In this document: piece by piece, positions 44,857 to 54,335 of the stretch
How the letters are laid out: every line of letters begins with the position of its first letter
Position numbering within the stretch: the first letter of the stretch is position 1
Assembly (NCBI RefSeq): GCF_002749615.1
Contig: NZ_CP024201.1
Span: 3,038,001 to 3,102,000 of the forward strand
Origin: Caulobacter mirabilis
GTDB taxonomy: Bacteria; Pseudomonadota; Alphaproteobacteria; Caulobacterales; Caulobacteraceae
Length of the DNA: 64,000 bases
Direction of reading: 5' to 3'
The notes under the pieces: model-generated
Databases searched by the model: none
What the model was told of the DNA's origin: nothing
Seen by the model: only the letters and a program-made list of their open reading frames with translations
Translations under genes and position numbers: made by a program

Positions 44857-46316
44857 GCTGACAGCTCCAGGCCGGCGATCCTGGCGATCGCGGGAATGTC
44901 GAAGGCGGCCTCCAGCTGGGCCGCGATGGCGTCGAGGGCGGCGTCGACGACGGCGTTCTGATCCAGCGCGTCGGACGTCGCGTCCAACCCGGCCAGGAAC
45001 GCCGCCCGCGCTTCGCCCCGCGCGAACAGTCCATGGACATAGGCGCCGGCGACCCGGCCGTCCGCCGACACCGCGCCGTCCGTCGTTCCGTCGTCGAAGG
45101 TCAGCAGCGACCGCGCCGCGCCTGGGCCGACGGTGCGGCCGACATGCATCTCGTAGCCCTCGAACCGCGCCTCGCCCCAGCGGCCGGCGACCGGCCGCAG
45201 CGTCTTCTCATCGGTCAGCACCGTCTCGACGTCGAGAAGACCCAGGCCCGGCGCCTCGCCCGGCGGGCCCTCGATCCCGTCGGGGTCGGCCACGGTCCGG
45301 CCCAGCATCTGGTAGCCGCCGCAGACGCCCAGCACCCGTCCGCCCCGTCGGACATGCGCGGCCAGGTCGACGTCCCAGCCCTGGGCCCGCAGGAAGGCCA
45401 GATCCGCCAGCGTCGCCTTGGTCCCCGGCAGGATCACCAGGTCGGCGTCTCCCGGCAACGGCCGGCCCGGCGGCACGAAGCCGAAGTCCACGTCGGGCTC
45501 CCCCCGCAACGGGTCGAAGTCGTCGAAGTTGGCGATCCGCGACAGCATCGGCACGGCGATCCGAACCCTCCGCGCCTCGCCCGCCGCCGCGCGGTCCAGC
45601 ACCACCGCATCCTCAGCCGGCAGAGCCTTGGCCGCCGCCAGCCAGGGCGCCATGCCGAGGTCCGGCCAGCCGGTGCGGCGCACGATCTCGGCCCGTCCGT
45701 CCTGGAACAGGCTTGGATCGCCACGGAACTTGTTGATCAGGAAGCCCCGGATCATCGCCCGGTCGGCCTCGTCCAGCACAGCGTGCGCCCCGACCAGGGC
45801 GGCGATCACATGCCCTCGGTCGATGTCCCCGACCAGCACCACCGGCACGCCAGCGGCGATGGCGAAGCCCATGTTGGCGATGTCGCCGACCCGCAGGTTG
45901 ATCTCGGCAGGACTGCCGGCCCCCTCCACGATCACCAGATCGCTCTCGGCCTCCAGTCTGCGGAAGCTCTCGACGACGGTGTCCAGCAGGTTCGCCTTGG
46001 CCTCCTGGTAGCCGCGCGCCTTCCAGGTTCCCGCCATCCTCCCGCGCACGATCAGCTGGGCGCCGACGTCGCTCTGGGGCTTGAGCAGCACGGGGTTCAT
46101 GTCGACCGTCGGCGGGGTCCGGCAGGCGACGGCCTGCAGCGCCTGGGCTCGGCCGATCTCGCCGCCGTCGGCGGTGACGGCGGCGTTGTTGGACATGTTC
46201 TGAGGCTTGAACGGCCGCACCGTCAGGCCGCGGTTGGCGAACAGCCGGCACAGTCCGGCGACCAGCACCGACTTGCCCACGTCCGAGCCACAGCCCTGAA
46301 TCATCAGCGCGGCCAC
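44853..46316 (-). CDS. cobQ: Adenosylcobyric acid synthase (glutamine-hydrolysing)
   Basis: 487 residues from the GTG at 46316 ([16 protein letters not shown]); an ATG at 46304 sharing one base with the cobD stop is the alternative. The N-terminal P-loop [31 protein letters not shown] and DIDRGHV are followed by a type-I glutamine amidotransferase domain with [12 protein letters not shown] (nucleophile Cys) and YEMHVGRT. CobQ amidates four carboxyls of adenosylcobyrinic acid a,c-diamide. Confidence 0.96.
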   Translation of the reverse strand: MAALMIQGCGSDVGKSVLVAGLCRLFANRGLTVRPFKPQNMSNNAAVTADGGEIGRAQALQAVACRTPPTVDMNPVLLKPQSDVGAQLIVRGRMAGTWKARGYQEAKANLLDTVVESFRRLEAESDLVIVEGAGSPAEINLRVGDIANMGFAIAAGVPVVLVGDIDRGHVIAALVGAHAVLDEADRAMIRGFLINKFRGDPSLFQDGRAEIVRRTGWPDLGMAPWLAAAKALPAEDAVVLDRAAAGEARRVRIAVPMLSRIANFDDFDPLRGEPDVDFGFVPPGRPLPGDADLVILPGTKATLADLAFLRAQGWDVDLAAHVRRGGRVLGVCGGYQMLGRTVADPDGIEGPPGEAPGLGLLDVETVLTDEKTLRPVAGRWGEARFEGYEMHVGRTVGPGAARSLLTFDDGTTDGAVSADGRVAGAYVHGLFARGEARAAFLAGLDATSDALDQNAVVDAALDAIAAQLEAAFDIPAIARIAGLELSA

Positions 46317-47245
46317 ATCAGTCCTCCCACAAGCAGCAGGAGCCATAGCAGGCCGCAGGCCCGGATGTAGACGCCCAGTCCGCGTTTCAGGTCGCCCGCT
46401 TCCGGCCGCCGCCCCTCGCCGAACACCGGCCGCTGGCTGACGACGCCGTCATAGCGCACCGGCCCGCCCAGCTGGACGCCCAGGCCTCCGGCCATCGCCG
46501 CCTCGGTCCAGCCGGCGTTGGGCGAGGCGTGCTTACGGGCGTCGCGCAGCATGGTCCGCCACCCCTTCCCGGCCGCCAGGGCGATCAGGCCGCCGGCGAT
46601 CCGCGCGGGAATCCAGTTCATCAGGTCGTCGGCCTTGGCGGCGGCCCAGCCGAACGCCCGCCAACGGGGCTCCATATGGCCGATCATGCTGTCGGCGGTG
46701 TTCACGGCCTTGTAGGCGAACAGCCCCGGCAGGCCGCCGACGACGAACCAGAACACCGGCGCCACGACGCCGTCGTTGAAGCTTTCCGCCAGACTCTCCA
46801 GCGCCGCCGTGGCGACCTCGGCCTCGTCCATGGTCTCGGTGTCGCGGCCGACGATCATGCCCACTGCCGTCTGCGCGCCGGGCAGGCTCCCCGCCGTCAG
46901 CGGTCGGGCGACGGCCGCGACGTGGTCGTACAGGCTGCGCTGGGCCAGGCCGAGCGAGCCCGCCAGGATCACGACGGCGAAGGCGACAATCTCGGGCAGC
47001 GGCAGACTCTCGATCAAGACCCCCGCAACCACCATGGTGACGATCAGGATCGCGACCGTCGCCACGCCCAGCTCTCGCCGCCGCCGCTCGGGCGTCTCGG
47101 GATCGTTCCAGCGCCGCTCCAGCCCGGCGATCAGGCCGCCGATCCACACGACCGGATGCGGCAGGCGGCTCTGCAGCCAGGCCGGATAGCCGACCGTCGC
47201 CTCGACGATCAGCGCCGCCAGAACCAGCCAGGGGTCAAACGGCAC
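46304..47245 (-). CDS. cobD: Adenosylcobinamide-phosphate synthase (CbiB)
   Basis: 313 residues with several TM helices. It attaches aminopropanol (or its phosphate) to adenosylcobyric acid. Seen are [87 protein letters not shown] and [27 protein letters not shown], all CbiB hallmarks. It overlaps the ABC ATPase gene by 11 nt. Confidence 0.95.
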   Translation of the reverse strand: MPFDPWLVLAALIVEATVGYPAWLQSRLPHPVVWIGGLIAGLERRWNDPETPERRRRELGVATVAILIVTMVVAGVLIESLPLPEIVAFAVVILAGSLGLAQRSLYDHVAAVARPLTAGSLPGAQTAVGMIVGRDTETMDEAEVATAALESLAESFNDGVVAPVFWFVVGGLPGLFAYKAVNTADSMIGHMEPRWRAFGWAAAKADDLMNWIPARIAGGLIALAAGKGWRTMLRDARKHASPNAGWTEAAMAGGLGVQLGGPVRYDGVVSQRPVFGEGRRPEAGDLKRGLGVYIRACGLLWLLLLVGGLMWPR

Positions 47246-48011
47246 GCCCCACCACCTCGATCATTGGACCGCTCTCGCCCTCCAGAATTCGAGCGCGGAC
47301 TCCGTAGGCGCGGGCCAGCACCTGCGGCGACAAGGCCTCGACCGGCGCGCCCTCGGCGATCACCGTCCCCTCGGCAAGCACCAGGACCCGGTCGGCCATC
47401 CGCAGGGCCATGTCCAGGTCGTGCAGCGTGACGACCACGCCAAGCCCGCCGTCCGCGGCCAGCCGCCGGAACAGGGCCGCGGCGTCCAGGGCGTGGCCGG
47501 GATCGAGGCCGGTCAGCGGCTCGTCGGCCAGCAGCCAGCGGCTCTGTCCGGCCAGGGCTCGGGCGATCAGCACGCGGGCCCGCTCGCCGCCCGACAAGGT
47601 GGTGACGACCCGGTTCGCGAACGCGGAGACGCCGGTCTCCTCCATCGCCGCCTCGACCGCCGCCTGGTCCTCGGCGCCCAGGCCCCAGGACCCGGTCCAG
47701 GGGGTGCGCCCAAGGCCGACGTAGGTGCGCACGTCGACCGCCCAGGCGATCTCCGGCGTCTGCGGAAGGAAGGCCATCCGCCTGGCCCGCTCTCGCGGCG
47801 ACAGGGACGTCAGCGGCTCGACCCCGAGCCGGACCGCGCCGACGGTCGGCGTGCGCAGCCCCGCCAGGCAGGCCAACAGAGTAGACTTGCCGGCTCCGTT
47901 GGGGCCGACCACGGCGGTCACGCGTCCGGCCTCGAACCGGGCGCTGACGCCGTCGACGACGGCCCGGCCGCCGAGCCGGACGCTCAGGCTGTCCGCGATC
48001 AGGTCGCTCAC
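47235..48011 (-). CDS. Corrinoid ABC transporter ATP-binding protein (BtuD-like)
   Basis: 258 residues. Walker A is GPNGAGKST, the Q-loop follows in FLPQTPEIAW, the signature is LSGGERARV, and Walker B is WLLADEPLTGLD with a switch His in TLHDLDMAL. It belongs to the FecE/BtuD group that serves heme, siderophore or vitamin B12 importers. The riboswitch and cob genes around it make corrinoid import the likely role. Confidence 0.9.
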   Translation of the reverse strand: MSDLIADSLSVRLGGRAVVDGVSARFEAGRVTAVVGPNGAGKSTLLACLAGLRTPTVGAVRLGVEPLTSLSPRERARRMAFLPQTPEIAWAVDVRTYVGLGRTPWTGSWGLGAEDQAAVEAAMEETGVSAFANRVVTTLSGGERARVLIARALAGQSRWLLADEPLTGLDPGHALDAAALFRRLAADGGLGVVVTLHDLDMALRMADRVLVLAEGTVIAEGAPVEALSPQVLARAYGVRARILEGESGPMIEVVGRAV

Positions 48012-48988
48012 GCCATCCTCCGTCGCATGGCGATCAGCAGGACCAGGAAGAACGGCCCGCCCAGCGCCGCCATGGCCACGCTCAGCTTCACCTCGGTCGC
48101 CGCCGGGGTGACGCGCACCAGCATGTCCGCCGCCAGGACCAGGGCAGCGCCGCCGAGCGCCGACGGGACCAGCAACGCTCCGGGCCGCGCGCCGACCAGG
48201 GGCCGCAGCAGGTGCGGCACGATCAGGCCGACGAAGCCGATGACGCCGGTCACCGCCACGCTCGCCCCCACCGCGCAGGCGACGCCGGCCGCCAGGGCCA
48301 GCCGCGTCAGGCGCAGGTCGACGCCCAGCGACCGCGCGCCGGTCTCGCCCAGGGTCAGCGCGTCGAGCGCCTTGCTGGTGGTCAGCAGCAGGACGCCGCC
48401 GATCACGATCCCCGGCCAGGCCAGTTTCAGCTCCTCGACGCTGCGGTCGGCCAGCGAGCCGAGCAGCCAGTTGACGATCTCGTTCACCGCCCAGGGGTTG
48501 GGCGCCAGGTTCAGGGCCAGCGCGACGCCCGCGCCGGCCACCGTCTGGACGATCACCCCGGCCAGGATGAAGGTCACCACGCTGGAGGTCGCCCCGGCCA
48601 GGAACAGCAACAGGGCCACCCCGATCGCCGCGCCCAGCATCGCCGCCGCCGGCAGCATCCAGGGCGCTTCGCCCGCCACCCCGAGATAGAGGGTCAACAC
48701 CGCCCCGAGCGCCGCCATGGCGGACACGCCCAGCACCCCGGGATCGGCCAGCGGATTGCGGGTGTAGCCCTGCAGCGCCGCGCCGCAGAGTCCCAGTGCC
48801 CCGCCGACCAGCAGCGCCAGGACGGTGCGCGGCAGCCGCAGCTCGAACACGATCGCCGACCGCGGGTCGGCCGCCAGCCAGACATCCCAGGGCACCCAGA
48901 CCCGCCCGGCGCTCAGGCTCGCGAACGCCAGCAGGGCCAGCAACAGGGCGAGGCCGCCATACAGGACCATGCGCGGCGGAGCCTTCAT
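48008..48988 (-). CDS. Corrinoid ABC transporter permease (BtuC/FecCD family)
   Basis: 326 residues with about ten TM helices. FecCD-family features are RLPRTVLALLVGGALGLCGAALQGYTRNPLADPGVLGVSAMAALGAVL and the C-terminal GVIGFVGLIVPHLLRPLVGARPGALLVPSALGGAALVLAADML. It forms the channel of the importer with the ATPase and binding protein. It overlaps both neighbours by 4 nt. Confidence 0.92.
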   Translation of the reverse strand: MKAPPRMVLYGGLALLLALLAFASLSAGRVWVPWDVWLAADPRSAIVFELRLPRTVLALLVGGALGLCGAALQGYTRNPLADPGVLGVSAMAALGAVLTLYLGVAGEAPWMLPAAAMLGAAIGVALLLFLAGATSSVVTFILAGVIVQTVAGAGVALALNLAPNPWAVNEIVNWLLGSLADRSVEELKLAWPGIVIGGVLLLTTSKALDALTLGETGARSLGVDLRLTRLALAAGVACAVGASVAVTGVIGFVGLIVPHLLRPLVGARPGALLVPSALGGAALVLAADMLVRVTPAATEVKLSVAMAALGGPFFLVLLIAMRRRMA

Positions 48989-49836
48989 GCGGCGCTCCTC
49001 AGAAGGGCGCGGCGAGCCTCGACCAGGGCCTGCGCGCTCTGGATCAGCACGGGCCCGCCGCAGAACATCAGCTTCTCGGGAAAGCTCGCCACCGTCATGC
49101 GGCCGGCGACCGCCTTCAGGGCCGGATGGGTCATCACCCGGTCGGCCCAGCTGCGCGCGCCGGGGGCCGGAGCGCCGGCCAGCAGCACGCGCGGCGGATC
49201 GGCCAGCAGCCGCTCCAGCGGCACGTTGCCCCAGCGCTTGAGGCCATAGCGCGCGGCGACATTGGTGAAGCCCGCTCGGGTCATCATCTCGCTCACCAAG
49301 GTGCCCTCCCCGGCGGCGAAGCCGTTGGGCTGGTAGAGCAGCGCCTCGATCGGCGCCACGCCCTTCGGCGGCGCCGCCGCGGCCAGGGCGGCGTCGATCC
49401 GGGCGACCAGGGCCTCGCCGCGGTCCGGCCGCCCGACGAGGCGGGCCATGCGGCGCACCTGCTCCTGGCTCTCGGCGACGCTGCCGGGCACCTTGAAGCG
49501 CTCGACGGGCACGCCCAGCCGCTTCAGGGCGTTGCGGGTGGCCAGGGCCGAATGTTCACTGGTCAGAACCAGGTCCGGCCGCAGGGCGATGACCTCTTCC
49601 GCCGTCTCCCAGGTGAAGGGCAGCGTCAGGGCCAGATCGGCGATGGTCGAGCCTTCGCGTTCGCGGGCGTAGTGGCTCAGGGCCGCGATCTGCCCCCGGT
49701 CGGCCAGATGGACCAGCAGCGTATCGAGGCAGTTGTTCAACGACACCACCCGGCGGGGCGCGGTCGCGGCGCGGGCCGGCAGCGCCGCCAGTCCGGCGGC
49801 CAGGCCTCCGGCGATGACGATCCGACGGCTGGTCAA
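48985..49836 (-). CDS. Corrinoid ABC transporter periplasmic binding protein (BtuF-like)
   Basis: 283 residues starting at a TTG (49836) that overlaps the aminotransferase stop (TTGA); the frame is open to 49938 but inside the upstream gene. A short twin-arginine-like signal (SRRIVIAGGLAAGLAALPARAA) is followed by RRVVSLNNCLDTLLVHLADRGQIAALSHYA, typical of class III binding proteins. It delivers corrinoid from BtuB to the permease. A rare TTG start may limit its expression relative to the neighbours. Confidence 0.88.
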   Translation of the reverse strand: MTSRRIVIAGGLAAGLAALPARAATAPRRVVSLNNCLDTLLVHLADRGQIAALSHYAREREGSTIADLALTLPFTWETAEEVIALRPDLVLTSEHSALATRNALKRLGVPVERFKVPGSVAESQEQVRRMARLVGRPDRGEALVARIDAALAAAAPPKGVAPIEALLYQPNGFAAGEGTLVSEMMTRAGFTNVAARYGLKRWGNVPLERLLADPPRVLLAGAPAPGARSWADRVMTHPALKAVAGRMTVASFPEKLMFCGGPVLIQSAQALVEARRALLRSAA

Positions 49837-50783
49837 AGCGCGGCCTCCAGCCGCTCGAAGTCGTGAGGCGCGGGAAGGCCGAACCGCAGCCAGCCGGGTT
49901 CGTAGGCGAACGGCCGGGTCAGGACCCCAGCCTCGCAAAGACGTTGAAAGCGCGCCTGGGCGTCCGGCGCGGCGGCCAGGCGGAACAGGGCCGTGCCGCC
50001 GATCACCTCGAACCCCCTGCTCGTCAGCAAGGCGTCCAGCCGCGCGGCGTCCCGCTGGAGGCGCGTCAGCGTCGCCGTCCGCCAGGCCTCGTCGGCGTAG
50101 GCGGCGCGGCCCATCGCGATGGCGTCGGCGCAGACCGGCCAGTCGCCCAGCCGCGCCCGCAGTTGGCCCGCCAGGTCCGGCGAGGCGATCACAAAGCCCA
50201 GCCGCACGCCCGGCAGGCCGTAGAACTTGCCGAACGACCGCAGCACCACCAGCCGCTCGCGCTCGACCCCGGCCAGGCTCAGCGTCGGCGCGGCTTCGCC
50301 GAACGACTCGTCGACGATCAGCCAGCGCGGTTCGGCCAACAGCCGCTCCGCCGGCCAGGATCGGCCGTCCGGGTTGTTGGGATTGACCACCACCAGCCCG
50401 TCGCCGCCGGCCCGGATCGGAACCCCGGCCGCGCGCCAGGCGTCCTCATGGCCGCCATAGGTCGGACCCAGGATCTCGACGCTGGACAGGCGAAGGAGTT
50501 CGGGCAGCAGCCGCAGCCCGGCCTCGGCCCCGGCCACGGCGACGACGCGAGCGGGATCGGCGACGCCGAAGGCCCGGGCCGCCGCGGCCTCCAGCCCGGC
50601 CAGGTCGACCGGATCAGGCAGCCGCTTCAGATCATCGACGGACGCCCGGACCCCGCGCCAGGCGACGGGATTGATCCCGGTCGACAGGTCCAACCAGGGT
50701 TCGGGCGCTCGCGGATACATGGCGGCCGCCTCGGACAGGCGACCGCCATGTCGAATGGCGCCGGAGTGGGACGACGGCGCCAT
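49833..50783 (-). CDS. cobC: Threonine-phosphate decarboxylase-like aminotransferase (CobC)
   Basis: 316 residues. A PLP fold-type I enzyme of the HisC-like branch: HGGRLSEAAAMYPRAPEPWLDLSTGINPVAW at the start, VAVAGAEAGLRLLPELL, VVNPNNPDGRSWPAERL, IVDESFGEAAPTLSL, and the lysine motif LRSFGKFYGLPGVRLGF. In cobalamin synthesis it makes (R)-1-amino-2-propanol phosphate for CobD/CbiB. It begins 6 nt after btuB. Confidence 0.93.
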   Translation of the reverse strand: MAPSSHSGAIRHGGRLSEAAAMYPRAPEPWLDLSTGINPVAWRGVRASVDDLKRLPDPVDLAGLEAAAARAFGVADPARVVAVAGAEAGLRLLPELLRLSSVEILGPTYGGHEDAWRAAGVPIRAGGDGLVVVNPNNPDGRSWPAERLLAEPRWLIVDESFGEAAPTLSLAGVERERLVVLRSFGKFYGLPGVRLGFVIASPDLAGQLRARLGDWPVCADAIAMGRAAYADEAWRTATLTRLQRDAARLDALLTSRGFEVIGGTALFRLAAAPDAQARFQRLCEAGVLTRPFAYEPGWLRFGLPAPHDFERLEAAL

Positions 50784-50789
50784 CCGCGT

Positions 50790-52718
50790 CTAGAAGCGGG
50801 CGCGCAGGCCGACGAACGCCCCGCGTCCCGGCGTCCCGTAGTTCCGGACCCGCTGATAGTCCTCGTCGAACAGGTTCTCGACGCGCCCGTAGAGCTCGAC
50901 GGTGTCGTTCACCTGCCAGGAGGCGCGCAGGTCGACGACGGAATAGGCGTCGACCTTCACGGTGTTGGTCGCGTTGTCGAAGGTCTCGCCGACGTAGCGC
51001 AGCGAGGCGGTGGTGCTGACGTCCGGCGTCCAGGCCCAGGTCGCCGACAGGTTGCCCATATGCTCGGGACGGCGAGTCAGCTGCTTGCCGTTGTTGGGGC
51101 CCGAAGCGTTCTGAGCGTCCGTCCAGGTGTAGTTGGCCGACAGGGACAGCTGGTCGCCCAGGCGGGCCTTGCCGATCAGTTCGACGCCCTGGGTCTCGGT
51201 CTTCTGGGTGTTCTTGTAGAAGCCCGAACGGGGAACGCCGCCGACCGTGCACAGCGGGTCGGTCGAGCCGAAGCAGGATTCGAAGCGGATCTCGTTGTCC
51301 GCCTTGCGCTTGAAGTAGGTCGCCGAGACGGTGACCGCGTCGCCCAGCAGCTTCTGCTCGACGCCGGCTTCCCAGCTGTCGAACTCTTCGGGATCGAGGT
51401 TCAGGTTGCCGTATTCACTGTACAGTTCGTAGAGGCCCGGCGCCCGGAAGCCCTGGCCGAAGCTGGCCCGCAGGATGGTGCGCCCCTCGTTCAGGGCCCA
51501 GGCGGCGCCGAGCTGGCCGAGGGTGTGGTCGCCGTAGGTGTCGTGGCTGTCGCGGCGCACGCCGCCGGTGAGGGTCAGGCCCGGGATGACCTCGCCCTGC
51601 AGCTGGACATAGACGCTGTCGACCCCGGCCTTGCCGCGGCGGGTGACCGGCGCGAACGACGACCAGGTCGTCATCTCGGCGTCCTCGGTCTCGGCCCCGA
51701 AGGTGGCGTTCCAGGCCTCGGTGATCGCGAACACGCCCTGGTACTCCCAGCGCTTGTTCTGGCCGTCGGCGTCGAAGGTGGTCGGCGAGGCTTGCCGCGG
51801 GTCGAAGTTGCGGCGGTCGGTGTCGGTGTAGGCGAAGGCGAGACGGTTCTTCCAGCGACCGTCGAGCAGGTCGAAGTTCAGGCCGGTGTAGACCACCAGC
51901 TCCTTGGTCTTGCCGTACTCGGGCGAGTCCACGCCGAAACCGTCGAAGTCGTACTCGCCGTCGGAGTAGACGGCCCGCACCTCGGCCGAGACGGCGTCGG
52001 TGATCTTCAGACGGGCGCGCCCGGCCAGGCCGGTGTTGCGGTAGCCGTCCTCTTCCGCGCCGCGCTTGTAGGAGGAGAAGCCGTCGGTCGTGTAGTAGCC
52101 GCCGGCCAGGCGCCAATCGAGGCGCTCGGTCTTGCCGCCGACGCCGGCGCGCAGATAACCGGTGCCGCGCGATCCGCCCTCGACGTCGAGGTTGCCCTGG
52201 AACGGTTGTGTCGCCTCGGCGGTCACGACGTTGACCACGCCGCCGATCGCCTGGCTGCCCCAGAGGGTGGACTGGGCGCCGCGCAGCACCTCGATGCGCG
52301 AGATGTCGCCGACCAGCAGGCTGCCGAAGTTGTAGCCGCCCTGGGTCGAGGACGGGTCGTTCAGCTTCACGCCGTCGATCAGAACGACCGCATGCTGGCC
52401 TTCGGCGCCGCGGATGTTGAGCGTAGTGCTTGTGCCCGGACCGCCGTTGCTGGTGAAGCTGACGCCCGCGCTGGTCGCGAGAATATCGATGACGGCGGAA
52501 CTCTGGGCCGCGTCGATGGCCTTCTTGTCCAGGACGGTGACGATCGTGGCGACCTTGCTGGCCTCGGTCGGCGAGCGGGTGGCGGTGACGACCAGCGTAT
52601 CGACCGCGGTCGCGCCCGCCACGTCCGGCGTCGGCGCGGTGGGCGCTTCTTCGGCGAAGGCCGGCGCCGCGATCAGGACGGCGGCGACGGCGGTCGAGCT
52701 CATCAGGGCTCGGATCAT
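50790..52718 (-). CDS. btuB: TonB-dependent corrinoid receptor (BtuB)
   Basis: 642 residues with GGGG upstream of the ATG. A signal peptide (ALMSSTAVAAVLIAAPAFAEE) is followed by a TonB box-like VDTLVVTATRSP, a plug domain (SSAVIDILATSAGVSF, GPGTSTTLNIRGAEGQHAVVLIDGVKLNDPSS, ISRIEVLRGAQSTLWGSQAIGGVVNVVT) and a 22-strand-type barrel ending in GRGAFVGLRARF with a terminal Phe. It imports corrinoids across the outer membrane using TonB energy. The riboswitch immediately upstream supports the assignment over a siderophore receptor. Confidence 0.95.
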   Translation of the reverse strand: MIRALMSSTAVAAVLIAAPAFAEEAPTAPTPDVAGATAVDTLVVTATRSPTEASKVATIVTVLDKKAIDAAQSSAVIDILATSAGVSFTSNGGPGTSTTLNIRGAEGQHAVVLIDGVKLNDPSSTQGGYNFGSLLVGDISRIEVLRGAQSTLWGSQAIGGVVNVVTAEATQPFQGNLDVEGGSRGTGYLRAGVGGKTERLDWRLAGGYYTTDGFSSYKRGAEEDGYRNTGLAGRARLKITDAVSAEVRAVYSDGEYDFDGFGVDSPEYGKTKELVVYTGLNFDLLDGRWKNRLAFAYTDTDRRNFDPRQASPTTFDADGQNKRWEYQGVFAITEAWNATFGAETEDAEMTTWSSFAPVTRRGKAGVDSVYVQLQGEVIPGLTLTGGVRRDSHDTYGDHTLGQLGAAWALNEGRTILRASFGQGFRAPGLYELYSEYGNLNLDPEEFDSWEAGVEQKLLGDAVTVSATYFKRKADNEIRFESCFGSTDPLCTVGGVPRSGFYKNTQKTETQGVELIGKARLGDQLSLSANYTWTDAQNASGPNNGKQLTRRPEHMGNLSATWAWTPDVSTTASLRYVGETFDNATNTVKVDAYSVVDLRASWQVNDTVELYGRVENLFDEDYQRVRNYGTPGRGAFVGLRARF

Positions 52719-52865
52719 GATGTATCCCCTTCATGACGACCCGCGCACGACGACCGTTCACGCAGGGAGGCGCGAGACCGGCCGCCGTCGCGGCTTGGTT
52801 GTTGTGTGTCGTCTCTCGGGAGTCCCCGTCCGTCTGGCGCACCCCGGCCACACGACTAACGACCA

Positions 52866-53034
52866 CGCCGGGCAGGTCTCCTGGCTCGCGGGTCAATGCG
52901 GTGCGTGTCGCCTTCCCAGACCGAGGACCGGTCCAGTGGCCGTTGACACGCGCGCTCGCCGCCTACAGTTGCGGGGGCAGCCGGGGATTTGGCCCCGTTC
53001 CCTTTTCATCCCCCTTCCGGGGGAACCTGACGCG
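52866..53034 (-). promoter_or_regulatory. Cobalamin riboswitch controlling the btuB-cob operon
   Basis: The minus strand carries the conserved elements in order. They are AGGTTCCCCCGGAAGGGGGAT (a stem), GATGAAAAGGGAACGGGG, the long-range core GCTGCCCCCGCAACTGTAGGC, an extended variable stem, and the B12 box GCCAGGAGACCTGCC (52885-52871). The btuB start is 150 nt further. High adenosylcobalamin is expected to lower expression of the whole operon. The ends are approximate. Confidence 0.95.
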
Positions 53035-53040
53035 GGCGCA

Positions 53041-53069
53041 GGCCTACAGACTGCGCCGCACACCGTCAA
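53041..53069 (-). promoter_or_regulatory. Promoter for the riboswitch/btuB transcript
   Basis: TTGACG (53069-53064) and TAGGCC (53046-53041) lie 17 bp apart on the minus strand, so transcription would start right at the 5' end of the riboswitch. The -35 sits only a few bases from the Shine-Dalgarno of the divergent cobU gene. The -10 is weak, and the call rests on position as well as sequence. Confidence 0.45.
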
Positions 53070-53080
53070 TCGGAGGCGTG

Positions 53081-53605
53081 ATGGCGCTCACCCTGGTCCT
53101 CGGCGGCGCCCGCTCCGGCAAGAGCGCCTTCGCGCAGTCCGCCGCCGAAGCCGCTGCGGAAGGCCGCGGCGTCACGCCGGTGATGATCGTCACGGCCCAG
53201 GCCTTCGACGACGAGATGCGCGAGCGGATCGCGCGCCACATCGCCGATCGCGGCGACCGCTGGCGCACCGTCGAGTCGCCGACCGACCTCGCGGAGACCA
53301 TCCGGACCCTGACCGCCGCCGACGTCGCCGTCGTCGACTGCCTGACCCTGTGGCTGACCAACGTCATGCTGGCTGACCAAAATCTCGAGGCGGAGGCGGA
53401 CGCCCTGCTCGCCGCCCTGGCCGCCTGTCCCGCGCGGCTTTGGCTGGTCAGCAACGAGGTCGGCTGGGGCCTCGTGCCGGAGACGCCGCTGGGCCGCCGC
53501 TTCCGCGAGGAGGCCGGCCGGCTGCACCAGCGCATCGCGACGACGGCCGACGAGGTCTTCCTGGTCGCCGCCGGCCTGCCGCTGCTGATGAAGCCGCAGG
53601 CTTGA
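53081..53605 (+). CDS. cobU: Adenosylcobinamide kinase / adenosylcobinamide-phosphate guanylyltransferase
   Basis: 174 residues from the ATG at 53081, preceded by GGAGG; the upstream open frame crosses the riboswitch and is not coding. The P-loop is LVLGGARSGKSAFAQ, and other CobU features are the RIARHIADRGDRWRTVESP segment with the guanylyl-acceptor His, VDCLTLWLTNVM and VSNEVGWGLVPETPLGRRFREEAG. It phosphorylates and then guanylylates adenosylcobinamide. It is called cobP in the Pseudomonas naming. It is divergent from btuB and followed by cobO. Confidence 0.96.
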   Translation: MALTLVLGGARSGKSAFAQSAAEAAAEGRGVTPVMIVTAQAFDDEMRERIARHIADRGDRWRTVESPTDLAETIRTLTAADVAVVDCLTLWLTNVMLADQNLEAEADALLAALAACPARLWLVSNEVGWGLVPETPLGRRFREEAGRLHQRIATTADEVFLVAAGLPLLMKPQA

Positions 53606-53636
53606 CCGCGACGGACGCTCGCCTCACGACGGCGGC

Positions 53637-54257
53637 ATGACCCAGCCCCTCGACGACGCCGACCGCAACGAACGCCACAACGCCCGGATGAAGAAGCTCC
53701 AGGCCGCCCGCGCCCGGCTGATGGAGACCAAGACCATCGAGCGCGGGCTGATCATCGTCCATACCGGCCCCGGCAAGGGCAAGTCGACGGCGGCCATGGG
53801 CATGGCCTGCCGGATCATCGGCCACGGCTGGAAGGTCTCGATCATCCAGTTCATCAAGGGCGCCATGACCACCGGCGAGACAGCGGTGTTCAACGCCTTC
53901 CCGGACCAGGCCGAGATCCGGGCGATGGGCGAAGGCTTCACCTGGGACACCCAGGACCGCGCCCGCGACATCGCCAAGGCCCGCGAGGCCTGGGAGGCGG
54001 CCAAGGCGCGGATCATGGACCCGGAGTGGAAGATGGTCGTGCTGGACGAGCTGAACATCGTCCTGCGCTACGACTATCTGCCGCTGGACGAGGTGCTCGA
54101 CGTGCTGGCGGCCAAGCCGGCCGACACCCACATCGTCGTCACCGGCCGCAACGCCAAGCCGGAGCTCATCGAGATGGCCGATCTGGTCACCGAGATGACC
54201 CAGGTGAAACACCCCTTCAAGGACGGGGTGAAGGCCCAGGCCGGCGTGGAATTCTGA
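53637..54257 (+). CDS. cobO: Cob(I)yrinic acid a,c-diamide adenosyltransferase
   Basis: 206 residues. CobO/BtuR/CobA family: P-loop VHTGPGKGKSTAAMGMACRIIGHGWKVSIIQFIKG, MGEGFTWDTQDRARD, VVLDELNIVLRYDYL and HIVVTGRNAKPELIEMADLVTEMTQVKHPF. It transfers the adenosyl group to Co(I) corrinoids, giving the coenzyme form used by MutB. It needs a corrin reductase; the flavin reductase downstream is a candidate. Confidence 0.96.
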   Translation: MTQPLDDADRNERHNARMKKLQAARARLMETKTIERGLIIVHTGPGKGKSTAAMGMACRIIGHGWKVSIIQFIKGAMTTGETAVFNAFPDQAEIRAMGEGFTWDTQDRARDIAKAREAWEAAKARIMDPEWKMVVLDELNIVLRYDYLPLDEVLDVLAAKPADTHIVVTGRNAKPELIEMADLVTEMTQVKHPFKDGVKAQAGVEF

Positions 54258-54281
54258 CAATCGCCGTTCGGGATTGAGCGG

Positions 54282-54324
54282 CCCAAGGATTTATTGTAAG
54301 GATTCCTGACAATAAATCCTTGGG
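54282..54324 (+). repeat. 16-bp perfect inverted repeat before the flavin reductase
   Basis: The arms CCCAAGGATTTATTGT (54282-54297) and ACAATAAATCCTTGGG (54309-54324) are perfect complements with an 11-nt loop. The element is AT-rich in a GC-rich setting. As RNA it would form a strong hairpin whose right arm runs into the GGGAG ribosome site (54322-54326) of the next gene. As DNA it looks like a dimeric repressor operator. Confidence 0.8.
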
Positions 54325-54335
54325 AGCCATGACGT

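Noticed and set aside
43079..45040. A 653-codon frame apparently fusing cobS to upstream sequence
   Set aside because: Only the last 252 residues resemble CobS; the rest is the wrong frame of cobT and cobQ. A GTG start overlapping the cobT stop fits the operon.
50790..52718. The TonB receptor and ABC genes as a siderophore system
   Set aside because: The cobalamin riboswitch and overlapping cob genes make corrinoid uptake far more likely.
49863..52736. A 957-codon plus-strand frame opposite btuB
   Set aside because: It is antisense to btuB and cobC with no recognisable domain.
52943..52969. cobU promoter TTGACA/TACAGT within the riboswitch DNA
   Set aside because: The spacer is only 15 bp and the bases are fixed by the riboswitch, so it is mentioned in a finding but not listed as a feature.
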